NCBI GenBank assembly: GCA_003712055.1
Contig: RHLJ01000001.1
Span: 310,001-374,000 of the forward strand
Reading direction: 5' to 3'
Source: Balneola sp.
GTDB taxonomy: Bacteria > Bacteroidota > Rhodothermia > Balneolales > Balneolaceae
Length of the DNA: 64,000 bases
Below are positions 18,068 through 26,327 of the stretch, piece after piece. The notes under the pieces were generated by a model, which ran no database searches, had not been told where the DNA came from, and saw nothing but the letters and a program-made list of their open reading frames with translations. The position numbers were made by a program, and so were the translations under genes. How positions within the stretch are numbered: position 1 is the stretch's first letter; the number at the start of each line of letters is the position of its first letter.

Positions 18068-18440
18068 GGTCATCCTGAACTTGTTTCAGGATCTTTGTAA
18101 GGCTTAGCTCTGTAAAGCATCTTACAGAATATGAACAAAGGCTATGTATATTTTGTAACTAATTCTAAAAGATCAACGCTTTATATAGGGGTAACAAACG
18201 ATCTTTCCAGAAGAATATGGGAACATAAAATTGGAAGCAGCTCTACTTTCACATCCAAATACAAACTTACTGTGCTTGTATATGCAGAAGAATTTGATTC
18301 GATCACAGATGCTCTTGCAAGAGAGAAACAGTTAAAGAATTGGCATAAAGACTGGAAATGGAATTTAGTAAAAGAGCAGAATCCTAAATTAATAGATTGG
18401 TATGAGACATTACAGGTATAGCTACAAGTTCAGGATGACC
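18068..18440. mobile_element. Candidate mobile element: GIY-YIG gene between perfect 16-bp inverted repeats
   Basis: The unit starts GGTCATCCTGAACTTG (18068-18083) and ends with its exact reverse complement (18425-18440). Between them lies only the GIY-YIG gene plus a 50-base leader. The left end also folds into a small hairpin (CCTGAA / TTCAGG) followed by ATCT. The same GTCAT...ATGAC ends bound several gene-free repeats elsewhere in the window. No target duplication is obvious in the immediate flanks. That it moves is inference. Confidence 0.6.
18131..18421 (+). CDS. Small GIY-YIG endonuclease
   Basis: 96 residues forming a single GIY-YIG nuclease domain: GYVYFVTN for the GIY part, LYIGVTNDLSRRIWEH for the YIG part with the conserved Arg, and AREKQLKNWHKDWK with the catalytic Glu region. 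It belongs to the small single-domain COG2827/UPF0213-like proteins, which have no attached DNA-binding domain and mostly unknown roles. The coding region ends four bases before the right 16-bp inverted repeat of the element that contains it. This suggests a nuclease that acts on the element's own ends or hairpins. The family call is firm; the mobile role is a hypothesis. Confidence 0.9.
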   Translation: MNKGYVYFVTNSKRSTLYIGVTNDLSRRIWEHKIGSSSTFTSKYKLTVLVYAEEFDSITDALAREKQLKNWHKDWKWNLVKEQNPKLIDWYETLQV

Positions 18441-18565
18441 TATGAGTAGTGTAGCCTTGAGAAACACTTTAAAACCATTTTACGAGTCTTGAGTAGATTT
18501 CTTATCTCCGTTAAGTACTTTTATTCGTTATCTTAGACGATATTTTTCTCAATAATTCTTTAGGT

Positions 18566-20218
18566 ATGTACTCACACTATCGATTTATATTCATCTTTTT
18601 GTTTATTGTAACCCTGGCATGTTCTTCTTCAAGAGAAGCGACAAATACTGCTTCACTGGAAGCACTATTATATGAAGCAGCCGAGTCAATTGAGCTGACT
18701 GCAACTGAGGATTGGCACCTCACTGGAACAGACCGGATTCCCTACTATGGTACCGGAGTTGAAAGAGCATATACTGAGCTACTCAAAGAGAAAAGTCCTA
18801 AGCAGGAAGTAATAGTAGCAATCATTGATTCAGGTACCGATGTAGAACATGAAGACCTTGCAGAAAATGTTTGGGTAAATGAAGATGAGATTCCTGGAAA
18901 TGGGATCGATGACGATGGAAACGGCTATATCGATGACATTCATGGATGGAATTTTATTGGCGGACCGGATGGTAGAAGCGTTGATGAAGATACCTATGAA
19001 GTAACACGATTATATACTAAGCTTTCTGATATATACGCCGGAATAGATCCTGAAAAATTATCAGCCGAAGAAAAAGAAGAATATGAGTACTACCAAAAAA
19101 TCGTAGCTGAATATGAGTACGAAAAGCTAGATGTACAGCAAAACCTAACTCAGCTCAAGAATATAGAGCAAGCCGTAATGGGTGCTAAACAAATACTTGG
19201 GGTATCAAGTATGGATTCACTCACAGCTGATCAAATCGAACCAAAGGTAACCGACGGCCCCTACCTTACTCAGGCTAAACAATTAGCTACCGTATTAAGA
19301 GAAAATGATATAACCGAAAATGATTTAAAAGAAGCTGTAGAACAATTCCAGGGACTAAACGATTATGGCATGAATCCTGACTTTGATCCAAGAGATATTG
19401 TTGGAGACGATTATGAAGATTTGACCAATCGTTTTTATGGAAATAATGATGTTAAAGGAGCTAGCTATGAGCACGGCACTCATGTAGCAGGAATTGTAGG
19501 AGCAGTAAGAAATAATGAAGTAGGCATAAATGGTGTTGCTGATGTTAAACTCATGATTTTACGAGCGGTACCGAATGGAGATGAACGTGATAAGGATGTT
19601 GCCAATGCTATCCGCTATGCGGTAGAAAATGGTGCGAAAGTGATTAATATGAGCTTTGGTAAAGGATACTCTCCGCAAAAATTCTATGTAGATGAAGCCG
19701 TTAAATTCGCCGATGAGCAAGGTGTTTTGTTAGTAAACGGAGCGGGAAATGATTCCGAAAATATTGACAGTACTGATTCTTACCCCAACAAATATTATGA
19801 GTCAGGTGGTTATGCAACTTCATTTATTACCGTTGGAGCGTCTTCTTGGGAACGAGGTGCAGACCTAACAGCAGTATTCAGCAACTATGGAGTTGAAAAT
19901 GTAGATATCTTTGCTCCGGGAGTAGAGGTGTATTCTACCTACCCTTATGATGAATACAAAGCAAATGATGGAACCAGTATGGCTTCGCCAGTGGTAGCCG
20001 GAGTAGCTGCTTTAGTAATGAGTTATTATCCGGAACTGACTGCAGCACAAGTAAAAGAAATCATAATGAATACTTCCACCAAACCAAAAAATGGAGAAGT
20101 CTACTTACCGGGTACAGAACAATTGGTTCCCTTTTCAACACTTTCGGTTTCCGGTGGAATTGTTAATGCCTATGAAGCATTAATAAAGGCAGAGGAAATA
20201 ACGAGCGGAACCAATTAA
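18566..20218 (+). CDS. Subtilisin-like S8 family protease, lipoprotein
   Basis: 550 residues. A lipoprotein signal ends in VTLAC with lipidated C19. The catalytic triad is D88 (AIIDSGTD), H303 (YEHGTHVAG) and S471 (NDGTSMASPVVAG), with oxyanion N395 (GAGNDS). Between D88 and H303 lies an unusually long insert. It begins with an Asp-rich stretch (GIDDDGNGYIDD, about 113-124, probably calcium binding) and continues as a helical, acidic region (about 145-280). It is anchored in a membrane facing the periplasm or cell surface and degrades or processes proteins there. It ends six bases before the next gene. Confidence 0.95.
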   Translation: MYSHYRFIFIFLFIVTLACSSSREATNTASLEALLYEAAESIELTATEDWHLTGTDRIPYYGTGVERAYTELLKEKSPKQEVIVAIIDSGTDVEHEDLAENVWVNEDEIPGNGIDDDGNGYIDDIHGWNFIGGPDGRSVDEDTYEVTRLYTKLSDIYAGIDPEKLSAEEKEEYEYYQKIVAEYEYEKLDVQQNLTQLKNIEQAVMGAKQILGVSSMDSLTADQIEPKVTDGPYLTQAKQLATVLRENDITENDLKEAVEQFQGLNDYGMNPDFDPRDIVGDDYEDLTNRFYGNNDVKGASYEHGTHVAGIVGAVRNNEVGINGVADVKLMILRAVPNGDERDKDVANAIRYAVENGAKVINMSFGKGYSPQKFYVDEAVKFADEQGVLLVNGAGNDSENIDSTDSYPNKYYESGGYATSFITVGASSWERGADLTAVFSNYGVENVDIFAPGVEVYSTYPYDEYKANDGTSMASPVVAGVAALVMSYYPELTAAQVKEIIMNTSTKPKNGEVYLPGTEQLVPFSTLSVSGGIVNAYEALIKAEEITSGTN

Positions 20219-20224
20219 TACCTT

Positions 20225-21664
20225 TTGAGCAAAATCACCAATCCAGAATTCGACGCAGTAGTTGTAGGTTCGGGACCCAACGGACTTTCAGCAGCGATTC
20301 GCTTAGCCCAGGAAGGCTTATCCGTTAAGGTGATTGAAGCTGAGGATACCATTGGTGGAGGTACTCGCACTAAAGAGCTTACAGAACCTGGATTTCATCA
20401 TGATGTTTGCTCCGCAGTACATCCAACTGCTGTTGCCTCCCCTTTTCTCTCTACCCTCCCATTAGATCAATATGGACTAGAATGGATCCATCCTGAAGTT
20501 GGAGCGGCTCATCCTTTGGAAAATGGAGAAGCTGTTCTTGGGTATCGCTCCATGACCAAAACATTGGAAGGCCTCGGAACAGATGCTCAAAGTTACGAAC
20601 GACTTTTTAAAGACTTTATTGAGGTTTGGGATTCTCTAAGAAATGATTTGTTCGGGACTCTTCGCAATCCTCAAAGCCCACTTACCATGGCTCGTTTTGG
20701 ATGGTATGGAATGTTTTCAACTACGCATTTAGCTAACTCACTCTTTAAAACTAAAGAGGCCAAAGCCTTTTTTGCGGGAATGGCTGCCCATAGTATTATT
20801 CCACTCGAAAAAGCCTTCTCAGCCTCTTTTGGATTAGTTCTCTCTATTACCTTGCATGCGGTAGGCTGGCCGATCGCAAAAGGTGGTTCTTCGAGAATTA
20901 CTACGTCCATGGCAGAGTACTTTAAAAGTCTAGGTGGAGTGATTGAAACCGGAAACCGAATTACAAAACTAGCCGAAGTACCTAAAGCAAAAGCGGTACT
21001 CTTTGATTTAACTCCTCATCAAATCGCTCGGATTTGTGCTGATGAATTACCCGATGGATTTAAGAAGAAATATGAAAATTACACCTATGGTCCGGGCTGT
21101 TTTAAAATCGATATCGCACTTTCTGAACCAGTGCCCTGGTTAAATGAAGGCTGTGGTAAAGCAGGCACTGTACATCTTGGAGGAACACTGGAGGAGCTTG
21201 CTCATTCAGAACGGGAAACATGGAAAGGTAATTACGCCGAAAAACCTTATGTACTTCTCTCCCAGCCTAGTTTATTTGATGCCACAAGAGCTCCAAAAGG
21301 TAAACATACCCTTTGGGCCTATTGCCATGTACCAAATGGCTCAGACCGGGATTGCACCAAAGACATCCTAAATCAAATCGAGCGCTACGCTCCTGGGTTT
21401 CGGGATACCATCATCTCTTACAATACCATGAATGCGCAACAAATGAATGCCTATAATGAGAATTATATCGGCGGTGATATTAATGGTGGAGCGCAATTCT
21501 TTAAGCAGCTTGTTGGTCGTCCAATCATAAAATGGAATCCCTATACCCTCCCCATTGATGGAGTTTATATCTGCTCCTCCTCTACTCCTCCTGGTGGTGG
21601 TGTACATGGAATGAGCGGCTATCATGCAGCCATTTCCGCTTTGAAAAGCGAATTCAATTTTTAA
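20225..21664 (+). CDS. CrtI-like FAD-dependent oxidoreductase
   Basis: 479 residues. The N-terminal dinucleotide-binding motif VVVGSGPNGLSAAIRLAQEG with a following acidic residue binds FAD. GGGTRTKELTEPGF and the C-terminal motif GVHGMSGYHAA are typical of the phytoene desaturase/carotenoid isomerase-like amine-oxidase superfamily. The substrate is unknown, and no other carotenoid gene is near. The start is a TTG six bases after the protease stop; no ATG gives a complete Rossmann motif. It is probably cytosolic or membrane-peripheral and ends only 18 bases from a convergent gene. Confidence 0.85.
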   Translation: MSKITNPEFDAVVVGSGPNGLSAAIRLAQEGLSVKVIEAEDTIGGGTRTKELTEPGFHHDVCSAVHPTAVASPFLSTLPLDQYGLEWIHPEVGAAHPLENGEAVLGYRSMTKTLEGLGTDAQSYERLFKDFIEVWDSLRNDLFGTLRNPQSPLTMARFGWYGMFSTTHLANSLFKTKEAKAFFAGMAAHSIIPLEKAFSASFGLVLSITLHAVGWPIAKGGSSRITTSMAEYFKSLGGVIETGNRITKLAEVPKAKAVLFDLTPHQIARICADELPDGFKKKYENYTYGPGCFKIDIALSEPVPWLNEGCGKAGTVHLGGTLEELAHSERETWKGNYAEKPYVLLSQPSLFDATRAPKGKHTLWAYCHVPNGSDRDCTKDILNQIERYAPGFRDTIISYNTMNAQQMNAYNENYIGGDINGGAQFFKQLVGRPIIKWNPYTLPIDGVYICSSSTPPGGGVHGMSGYHAAISALKSEFNF

Positions 21665-21682
21665 TCAACTAAAGATCAATCA

Positions 21683-23410
21683 TTAAACCATTGAACTCAG
21701 ATATTCCTTTAACTCTGTGTCTTGCGAAATATCGAGTTTCTTTTTCAGTCGGTACTTTGCTTGAATAACGCTTCTTGGATCAATACTCAGAATTGTAGCG
21801 ATTTCCTTGTTTCCCAAATCCATTTCTACCAAAGAAGCTATTCGAATATCGTTTGCAGTAAGTCCACGCTCCAGGTTTTCCAGTTTTGCAAAGAAACCTG
21901 CATTAGCCTGTTCTATTTTTGAAAAGAGAATTGGCTCGTCATCCGTAAGTTTCATGTTCGAATGCATAGAAAAAATAAGATCAGAAAACTCTTTCCTACC
22001 CTGAGAAGTAGAGACATGTCTTTTAATTCTCTCAAGGTCGCTTTGTACTTCAGAAATAAACCTGTTTTTCTCGGTGATAAGAACTCCATAATGCTTGAGT
22101 TCTGTTTTTAATGAATCCATTTGTAATCGTTTCTTCTGAGCTTTTCTTCGGAAATAAAGCAGTGTCAGAAGAGAAACCGAAATAATAAGAACAAAGCCTA
22201 CAACCCCTATAACAATGCTGCGTAAGTTGGCTAGTTCATTTTCAGCTTCCAGTATTCTTATTTGAGCTTCTTTCTTTTCGGTTTCGTAAATAGTTTCAAT
22301 CTCCGAAATTCTTACCGCCATTTCTTCTGAATACATACTATCTGACAACACACCAGCTTTCTCAGAATTAAGATAAGCTTCACGGTAGTTTCCAAGCTTG
22401 AACTCGAGTTGGGCCATAAAATCAAAAGCTTCTAACTCCAGTTCTGAATCTTTATCCTCGTCTTCACCAATAGTTTTAAGTACAATTGTAAGCTGTTCTT
22501 TTGCTTCTTCTGGTCTTCCCAGTTTGTCTTCAATAATAGCAATGTAATATAAAATTTCTGCTTCCTTAGCCTGATTTCCAATGTCTCGGGAGTATATAAG
22601 CCCCTGATTGAAATCCTCAAGCGCTCCATCAAAATCTTCAGTGTCTTTCTTGATCCTTCCACTTGTGGTATAGAGGCCAGGTAAATAGACCAAACGCCTA
22701 TATTCCAATGCATTCTCAATTCCCAGATCAACAGAAGTACGAGATTTTCCAAGTTCCCCCATCTCATATTGTGTGATTGCTAAATTTGAGTAAACCATCG
22801 ATAAGACTGGTTCAGATTGAGGATTACTTAATACCTCTAATGCATTTTGATAATGCTCCATTGCATTGGAATACAGCTCCTGTTCCAAAAACAAATTCCC
22901 AACATTGTTATACATAATCCCCATTGACTGTGTATTTCCGAACTTCTCAAAACTATCCAGTGCTTCCAAAAAGCTTTCAATAGCTGGCTCATAATTATCC
23001 GTAACAGCATAAATAGTTCCTATTGAAGCATTGATGATAGCAATCCCTACCGGATCATTAAGCTCCTCATACAGTTCAAGTGACTTTTCAAAATAGAACA
23101 TGGAACTATCATTTTTATCCTGAGAAAAATAGGTACTCCCTAGTCTTCTGTATGCATTAGCTTCTCCTTTTAAGTAACCAAGTTGTTCTGCTAATCTCAG
23201 AGCCTGAAAGGCGTAAGATCTTGCAGAATCCGGATACCCTCTATAAATCTGGCGAACGATCTCGTTAAGATTGTCCACCCGAGAAGTATCTATACTATTA
23301 TCAGTTTGGAGCCACTGAATAAGCGAATCGGCTACAGGTTGACGTGCCTCAACTCTGTTACCCCCTAATACCAGAAGTAATACTAATACCAGACCTACGT
23401 ATTTTTTCAT
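21683..23410 (-). CDS. TPR transmembrane regulator with LuxR-type helix-turn-helix
   Basis: 575 residues: signal peptide (about 1-23), periplasmic TPR repeats (about 60-370), a coiled coil, one membrane helix (about 397-418), a second coiled coil (about 420-450), and a C-terminal LuxR/GerE-like helix-turn-helix (LTANDIRIASLVEMDLGNKEIATILS, written across about residues 505-530). Such one-protein regulators are frequent in Bacteroidota. They are thought to sense through the TPR part and bind DNA or a partner in the cytosol. The TPR units are of the NVGNLFLEQELYSNAMEHYQ type. No target is evident from the neighbours. Confidence 0.88.
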   Translation of the reverse strand: MKKYVGLVLVLLLVLGGNRVEARQPVADSLIQWLQTDNSIDTSRVDNLNEIVRQIYRGYPDSARSYAFQALRLAEQLGYLKGEANAYRRLGSTYFSQDKNDSSMFYFEKSLELYEELNDPVGIAIINASIGTIYAVTDNYEPAIESFLEALDSFEKFGNTQSMGIMYNNVGNLFLEQELYSNAMEHYQNALEVLSNPQSEPVLSMVYSNLAITQYEMGELGKSRTSVDLGIENALEYRRLVYLPGLYTTSGRIKKDTEDFDGALEDFNQGLIYSRDIGNQAKEAEILYYIAIIEDKLGRPEEAKEQLTIVLKTIGEDEDKDSELELEAFDFMAQLEFKLGNYREAYLNSEKAGVLSDSMYSEEMAVRISEIETIYETEKKEAQIRILEAENELANLRSIVIGVVGFVLIISVSLLTLLYFRRKAQKKRLQMDSLKTELKHYGVLITEKNRFISEVQSDLERIKRHVSTSQGRKEFSDLIFSMHSNMKLTDDEPILFSKIEQANAGFFAKLENLERGLTANDIRIASLVEMDLGNKEIATILSIDPRSVIQAKYRLKKKLDISQDTELKEYLSSMV

Positions 23411-23491
23411 ACATATTCTAATAATGACCCGCCATAAAATAGAAAAAGAACTCCACTCATTCCAAAGAACAGATATAATTTTAACAAAGTG

Positions 23492-23836
23492 CTAGGACTT
23501 TTCTTGAGGATCAAGCATCCTAAGCGTTTCCCAACGGTACATTCCCGCATTATGTCCATCCAGCCAGGTGATTTGTATAGCATGATTCCCAATAGGTTTT
23601 ATGCCTTTAATATCCATTAATGGGGGATTTTCGATGAGAAAAGCTTCAGGTTCAAATTCATTCATTTTTGCATGGCCTCCCCTGCAAGCAACACAAGGGC
23701 AGTTTTTTCTAAGTCCGTAAAGCGGGTATTCAGACTTATGTCCATCCTCCCAGGTAATCTCCAGGAGCTGTTGCTTGTTATCTACCTCAATGTTCGTAGG
23801 TGTTGTAGAATTCATGGTGATAAATATAGCAATCAT
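23492..23836 (-). CDS. DUF971 (GBBH-like) domain protein
   Basis: 114 residues covering one DUF971 domain, related to the N-terminal domain of gamma-butyrobetaine hydroxylase. Features are ITWEDGHKSEYPLYGLR, the cysteine cluster CPCVACRGGH, probably metal binding, and WLDGHNAGMYRWETLR. The same domain is found with iron-sulfur cluster assembly proteins, so a role in Fe-S handling is plausible. The ATG at 23836 has AGAGGAAA at good spacing. A second ATG at 23815 would fit the domain equally well but has no ribosome site. Confidence 0.9.
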   Translation of the reverse strand: MIAIFITMNSTTPTNIEVDNKQQLLEITWEDGHKSEYPLYGLRKNCPCVACRGGHAKMNEFEPEAFLIENPPLMDIKGIKPIGNHAIQITWLDGHNAGMYRWETLRMLDPQEKS

Positions 23837-23853
23837 TTTGTTTCCTCTTAAGA

Positions 23854-23960
23854 GTTCATCCTAAGCATACCTGCCTGTCCTCCGTATGAGCACTTCGGAA
23901 GGCGGGCGAAGGATCTAGTCATAGACCCATTTAGATTCTTCGGTAAGCCTCAGAATGACC
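23854..23960. repeat. GTCAT/ATGAC-type palindromic element
   Basis: It begins TTCATCCTAAG and ends CTCAGAATGACC. Inner blocks GGCGAAGGATCTA and TAGATTCTTCGG pair imperfectly. It belongs to the dispersed hairpin family also found at 28733, 30754, 43431 and 44730, with an extra insert of about 35 bases in its left arm. Confidence 0.75.
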
Positions 23961-24033
23961 AGGAAAAGAGATTAGTTGAGCTACAACAAATTTCTCGCTT
24001 ATATTTATCAATAGTTTTCAGTCCAAAAAAACA

Positions 24034-24711
24034 ATGATCTGGATAATTTTATCTACTCTTATTACATCTCTTTTAAGCCTTTGGTTTGGGTATAAAAGAC
24101 TCCTCCATATTCATGACCTTAGCATCCGGAATGTATTAGTATCGATCACTATAGGAATACTGACCTACTCGATCATGCTTTATCTATTTAAAGTTGACCT
24201 TCTTTCTGAAGCTGTTTCTGGAGCAATTATAACCAATGTTTATGCTTCTATTTTTGGGTTTTTCTCAGGAGCCGCGTTAAATCAATATCAAATCCGCACT
24301 AAATCTGGCAAAATCGTTTATGTGCATCGTAGTTTTATTTCGGAATATGTCCCGGTTATTATAGCCCTGGCTCTTATCCTGTTTAGTCTCTATCGATCCG
24401 GATTACTTACCGATCTTGCCATTACGCCCATAAGGGTTACTTCAGGTCTCTCCTTCCTGGGAATTGGCTTATGGGGAATCACGTTAAGACTGGTTCCTGA
24501 ATTCAGAGAACAGGGAATCATCTTACTCGATACTTGCATTAACTGGGAAAATTTGATTAACTATCAATGGTTCTCCGAAGTAGTCCTTGAAATTGAATAT
24601 GAATTAGAAGGCTCAATTAAGCATTTCAAAACACTCATCCCTCCCGAAGACCAACCTGAGGTCGAACGCCTACTTTCTAAAAAAATGAGAGAGAAGGTTG
24701 AAGAATTTTGA
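24034..24711 (+). CDS. Hypothetical membrane protein
   Basis: 225 residues with about five hydrophobic helices in the first 155 residues (near 2-20, 33-52, 62-82, 105-122 and 132-152). A soluble C-terminal part of about 70 residues ends in a charged helix (LLSKKMREKVEEF). I do not recognise the family. It precedes yajQ by 59 bases, but an inverted repeat lies between, so co-transcription is uncertain. No functional motif is visible. Confidence 0.7.
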   Translation: MIWIILSTLITSLLSLWFGYKRLLHIHDLSIRNVLVSITIGILTYSIMLYLFKVDLLSEAVSGAIITNVYASIFGFFSGAALNQYQIRTKSGKIVYVHRSFISEYVPVIIALALILFSLYRSGLLTDLAITPIRVTSGLSFLGIGLWGITLRLVPEFREQGIILLDTCINWENLINYQWFSEVVLEIEYELEGSIKHFKTLIPPEDQPEVERLLSKKMREKVEEF

Positions 24712-24756
24712 ATTTTAAATTTTGAATTATCTATATCTTAATTCAAAATTTAAAAT
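24712..24756. repeat. A+T-rich 18-bp inverted repeat before yajQ
   Basis: Left arm 24712-24729 and right arm 24739-24756 are exact reverse complements over 18 bases with a 9-base spacer. A similar A+T-rich inverted repeat lies on the other side of yajQ (25278-25319). Confidence 0.85.
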
Positions 24757-24770
24757 CAAAAATTCTAACC

Positions 24771-25259
24771 ATGGCTTCATTCGACATCGTTAACGAAATC
24801 AATGCGCAGGAAGTAGATAATGCGGTTAATAATACACTCAAAGAGATCAACACTCGCTATGATTTCAGGGGGTTAACTACTGAAGTAAACTATCAAAAGA
24901 AAGAAAACAGAATTCACCTGGTGGCAGCAGAAAGCATGAAGATGCAGGCAGTAAAAGAAATGCTGATCCGGAATTTTGTGAAGCGGGGCATTGACTCAAA
25001 AGTACTGGAGTTTGGAACCGAAGAAGGAACTTCTCATGGAGCAGTTAAGATGGATGTTATCCTTAAAGAAGGGATCGATCGGGAAACGGCAAAAAAGATT
25101 GTGAAAGAGATCAAGGATCAGAAAATGAAAGTTCAGCCACAAATCCAGGACAACCAGGTTCGTGTGACTGGCAAAAAGATCGACGACCTTCAATCTGTAA
25201 TCCAGTATATGAAAGGCAAAGATATGGGTGTGCCACTTCAGTTCGTGAATTTTAAGTAG
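24771..25259 (+). CDS. YajQ family nucleotide-binding protein
   Basis: 162 residues, the full length of the family, starting MASFDIVNEINAQEVDNAV. It also has NTRYDFRGL and the C-terminal VRVTGKKIDDLQSVIQ. The fold is two RNP-like domains. YajQ proteins bind nucleotides or RNA, and a homologue in Xanthomonas binds cyclic di-GMP and acts with a transcription factor. Whether this copy binds cyclic di-GMP is unknown. It is cytosolic. Its ATG directly follows the A+T-rich inverted repeat, and a second inverted repeat follows its stop. Confidence 0.95.
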   Translation: MASFDIVNEINAQEVDNAVNNTLKEINTRYDFRGLTTEVNYQKKENRIHLVAAESMKMQAVKEMLIRNFVKRGIDSKVLEFGTEEGTSHGAVKMDVILKEGIDRETAKKIVKEIKDQKMKVQPQIQDNQVRVTGKKIDDLQSVIQYMKGKDMGVPLQFVNFK

Positions 25260-25277
25260 GGCAATTAAAAATGAAAG

Positions 25278-25319
25278 ATGAAAAATTTAAAATGAGCTCC
25301 TCTATTTTAAATTTTTCAT
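25278..25319. terminator. Inverted repeat between convergent genes, likely bidirectional terminator
   Basis: Perfect 16-bp arms ATGAAAAATTTAAAAT (25278-25293) and its reverse complement (25304-25319), with a 10-base loop. It lies between yajQ (plus) and the CoA-binding gene (minus), where it could stop both transcripts. Confidence 0.7.
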
Positions 25320-25337
25320 TTTGAATCCCTAATTCAC

Positions 25338-25763
25338 TCACCGCAGATGATCCAGTTCTACCATGATACACCGATTGCGGATATAAGGAAGGCTTTCCTT
25401 CTCGGCTAATAGTTCTGCTCCAGGAAAAGAAACATCCAACTGAGTCCATATTACAGGATTTTGTCCCGTCTTTTTTTTCCACTCAATCACTTCTCTAACT
25501 ACTCCTTCAGTATGAATAGATCTCCGAAAAATATTCACAATATCAATGGTTATATCGCCTGGAATGTCTCCTAGTTCCGAATAGCATACTTCACCCAGGA
25601 TTTCCTTTTCCTTCGGATTCACAGGGATAACCTGATACCCTTTTCTCTTCAAATAACTTGCTGCATAATTACTGGTTCGATATGGATCAGGTGAGCAACC
25701 GATGACCGCTACGGTTTTGGATTCTTTTAGTACTTCCTGTGGATTTACTCTTAACATGGGCAT
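25338..25763 (-). CDS. CoA-binding domain protein
   Basis: 141 residues forming one CoA_binding_2 (Rossmann-like) domain. Signatures are KTVAVIGCSPDPYRTSNYAA, YQVIPVNPKE and VDIVNIFRR. The final part has the usual WTQLDV and RCIMVE strands. Related stand-alone proteins such as YccU bind coenzyme A or act as protein switches, but no reaction is known. It is cytosolic. It faces yajQ convergently and the FKBP gene divergently, so it is probably transcribed alone. Confidence 0.92.
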   Translation of the reverse strand: MPMLRVNPQEVLKESKTVAVIGCSPDPYRTSNYAASYLKRKGYQVIPVNPKEKEILGEVCYSELGDIPGDITIDIVNIFRRSIHTEGVVREVIEWKKKTGQNPVIWTQLDVSFPGAELLAEKESLPYIRNRCIMVELDHLR

Positions 25764-25844
25764 AATTCGGTAACAAATATCTAAGAGCGAAGTTCCGTAT
25801 CTTTGACACTCATTTCAATTGCTAATATTTAATACACGAATAAT

Positions 25845-26273
25845 TTGTCTACTATAAAAAACGGAGACACCGTTCAGGTCCATTACAAGGGCACTCTTGA
25901 AAACGGTGAAGTATTTGATTCTTCAGAAAACAGAGACCCGCTACAATTTACTATGGGAGCTGGGCAACTCATCCCAGGATTTGAAAAAGCGGTGATGGGA
26001 CTACAGGTTGGAGATACTACTAAAGCAGAAATTCCTTGTACTGAAGCTTATGGAGAGCACAATCCTCAGATGGAAGTAACCATCCCGAAATCACAACTTC
26101 CTGCTGATATGGAACCAGTTGTTGGTTTACAGCTACAACTCAACCAACCAGATGGACAACCTATTCCCTGCCAGGTTACCAAAGTTGAAGATGAAGAGGT
26201 TACTATTGATGCTAACCATCCACTTGCAGGCAAAGACCTCATCTTTAACATCGAGATCGTTTCAATCAACTAA
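25845..26273 (+). CDS. FKBP-type peptidyl-prolyl isomerase (SlyD/FkpB-like)
   Basis: 142 residues: an FKBP domain with an IF (insert-in-flap) chaperone domain. Signatures are VQVHYKGTLENGEVFDSSE, GAGQLIPGFEKAVMGLQVGD and EAYGEHNP. The C-terminus returns to the FKBP strand HPLAGKDLIFNIEIVSIN. It lacks the His-rich tail of E. coli SlyD. It catalyses prolyl isomerisation and assists folding in the cytosol. The start is a TTG; no ATG precedes the domain. A hairpin follows its stop. Confidence 0.93.
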   Translation: MSTIKNGDTVQVHYKGTLENGEVFDSSENRDPLQFTMGAGQLIPGFEKAVMGLQVGDTTKAEIPCTEAYGEHNPQMEVTIPKSQLPADMEPVVGLQLQLNQPDGQPIPCQVTKVEDEEVTIDANHPLAGKDLIFNIEIVSIN

Positions 26274-26283
26274 TTCATAAAGT

Positions 26284-26306
26284 GATGAGGAGAAACTCTC
26301 CTCATC
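26284..26306 (+). terminator. Hairpin after the FKBP gene
   Basis: Nine-base arms GATGAGGAG and CTCCTCATC with a 5-base loop. There is no T tract, so it may be a weak terminator or an mRNA-stabilising hairpin between the FKBP and methyltransferase genes. Confidence 0.5.
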
Positions 26307-26327
26307 GCCTCTCACCTTTCCAGACTC

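Noticed and set aside
20225-21664. Carotenoid phytoene desaturase assignment
   Set aside because: The superfamily is right, but no carotenoid gene is nearby and the substrate motif cannot be told from other CrtI-like enzymes.
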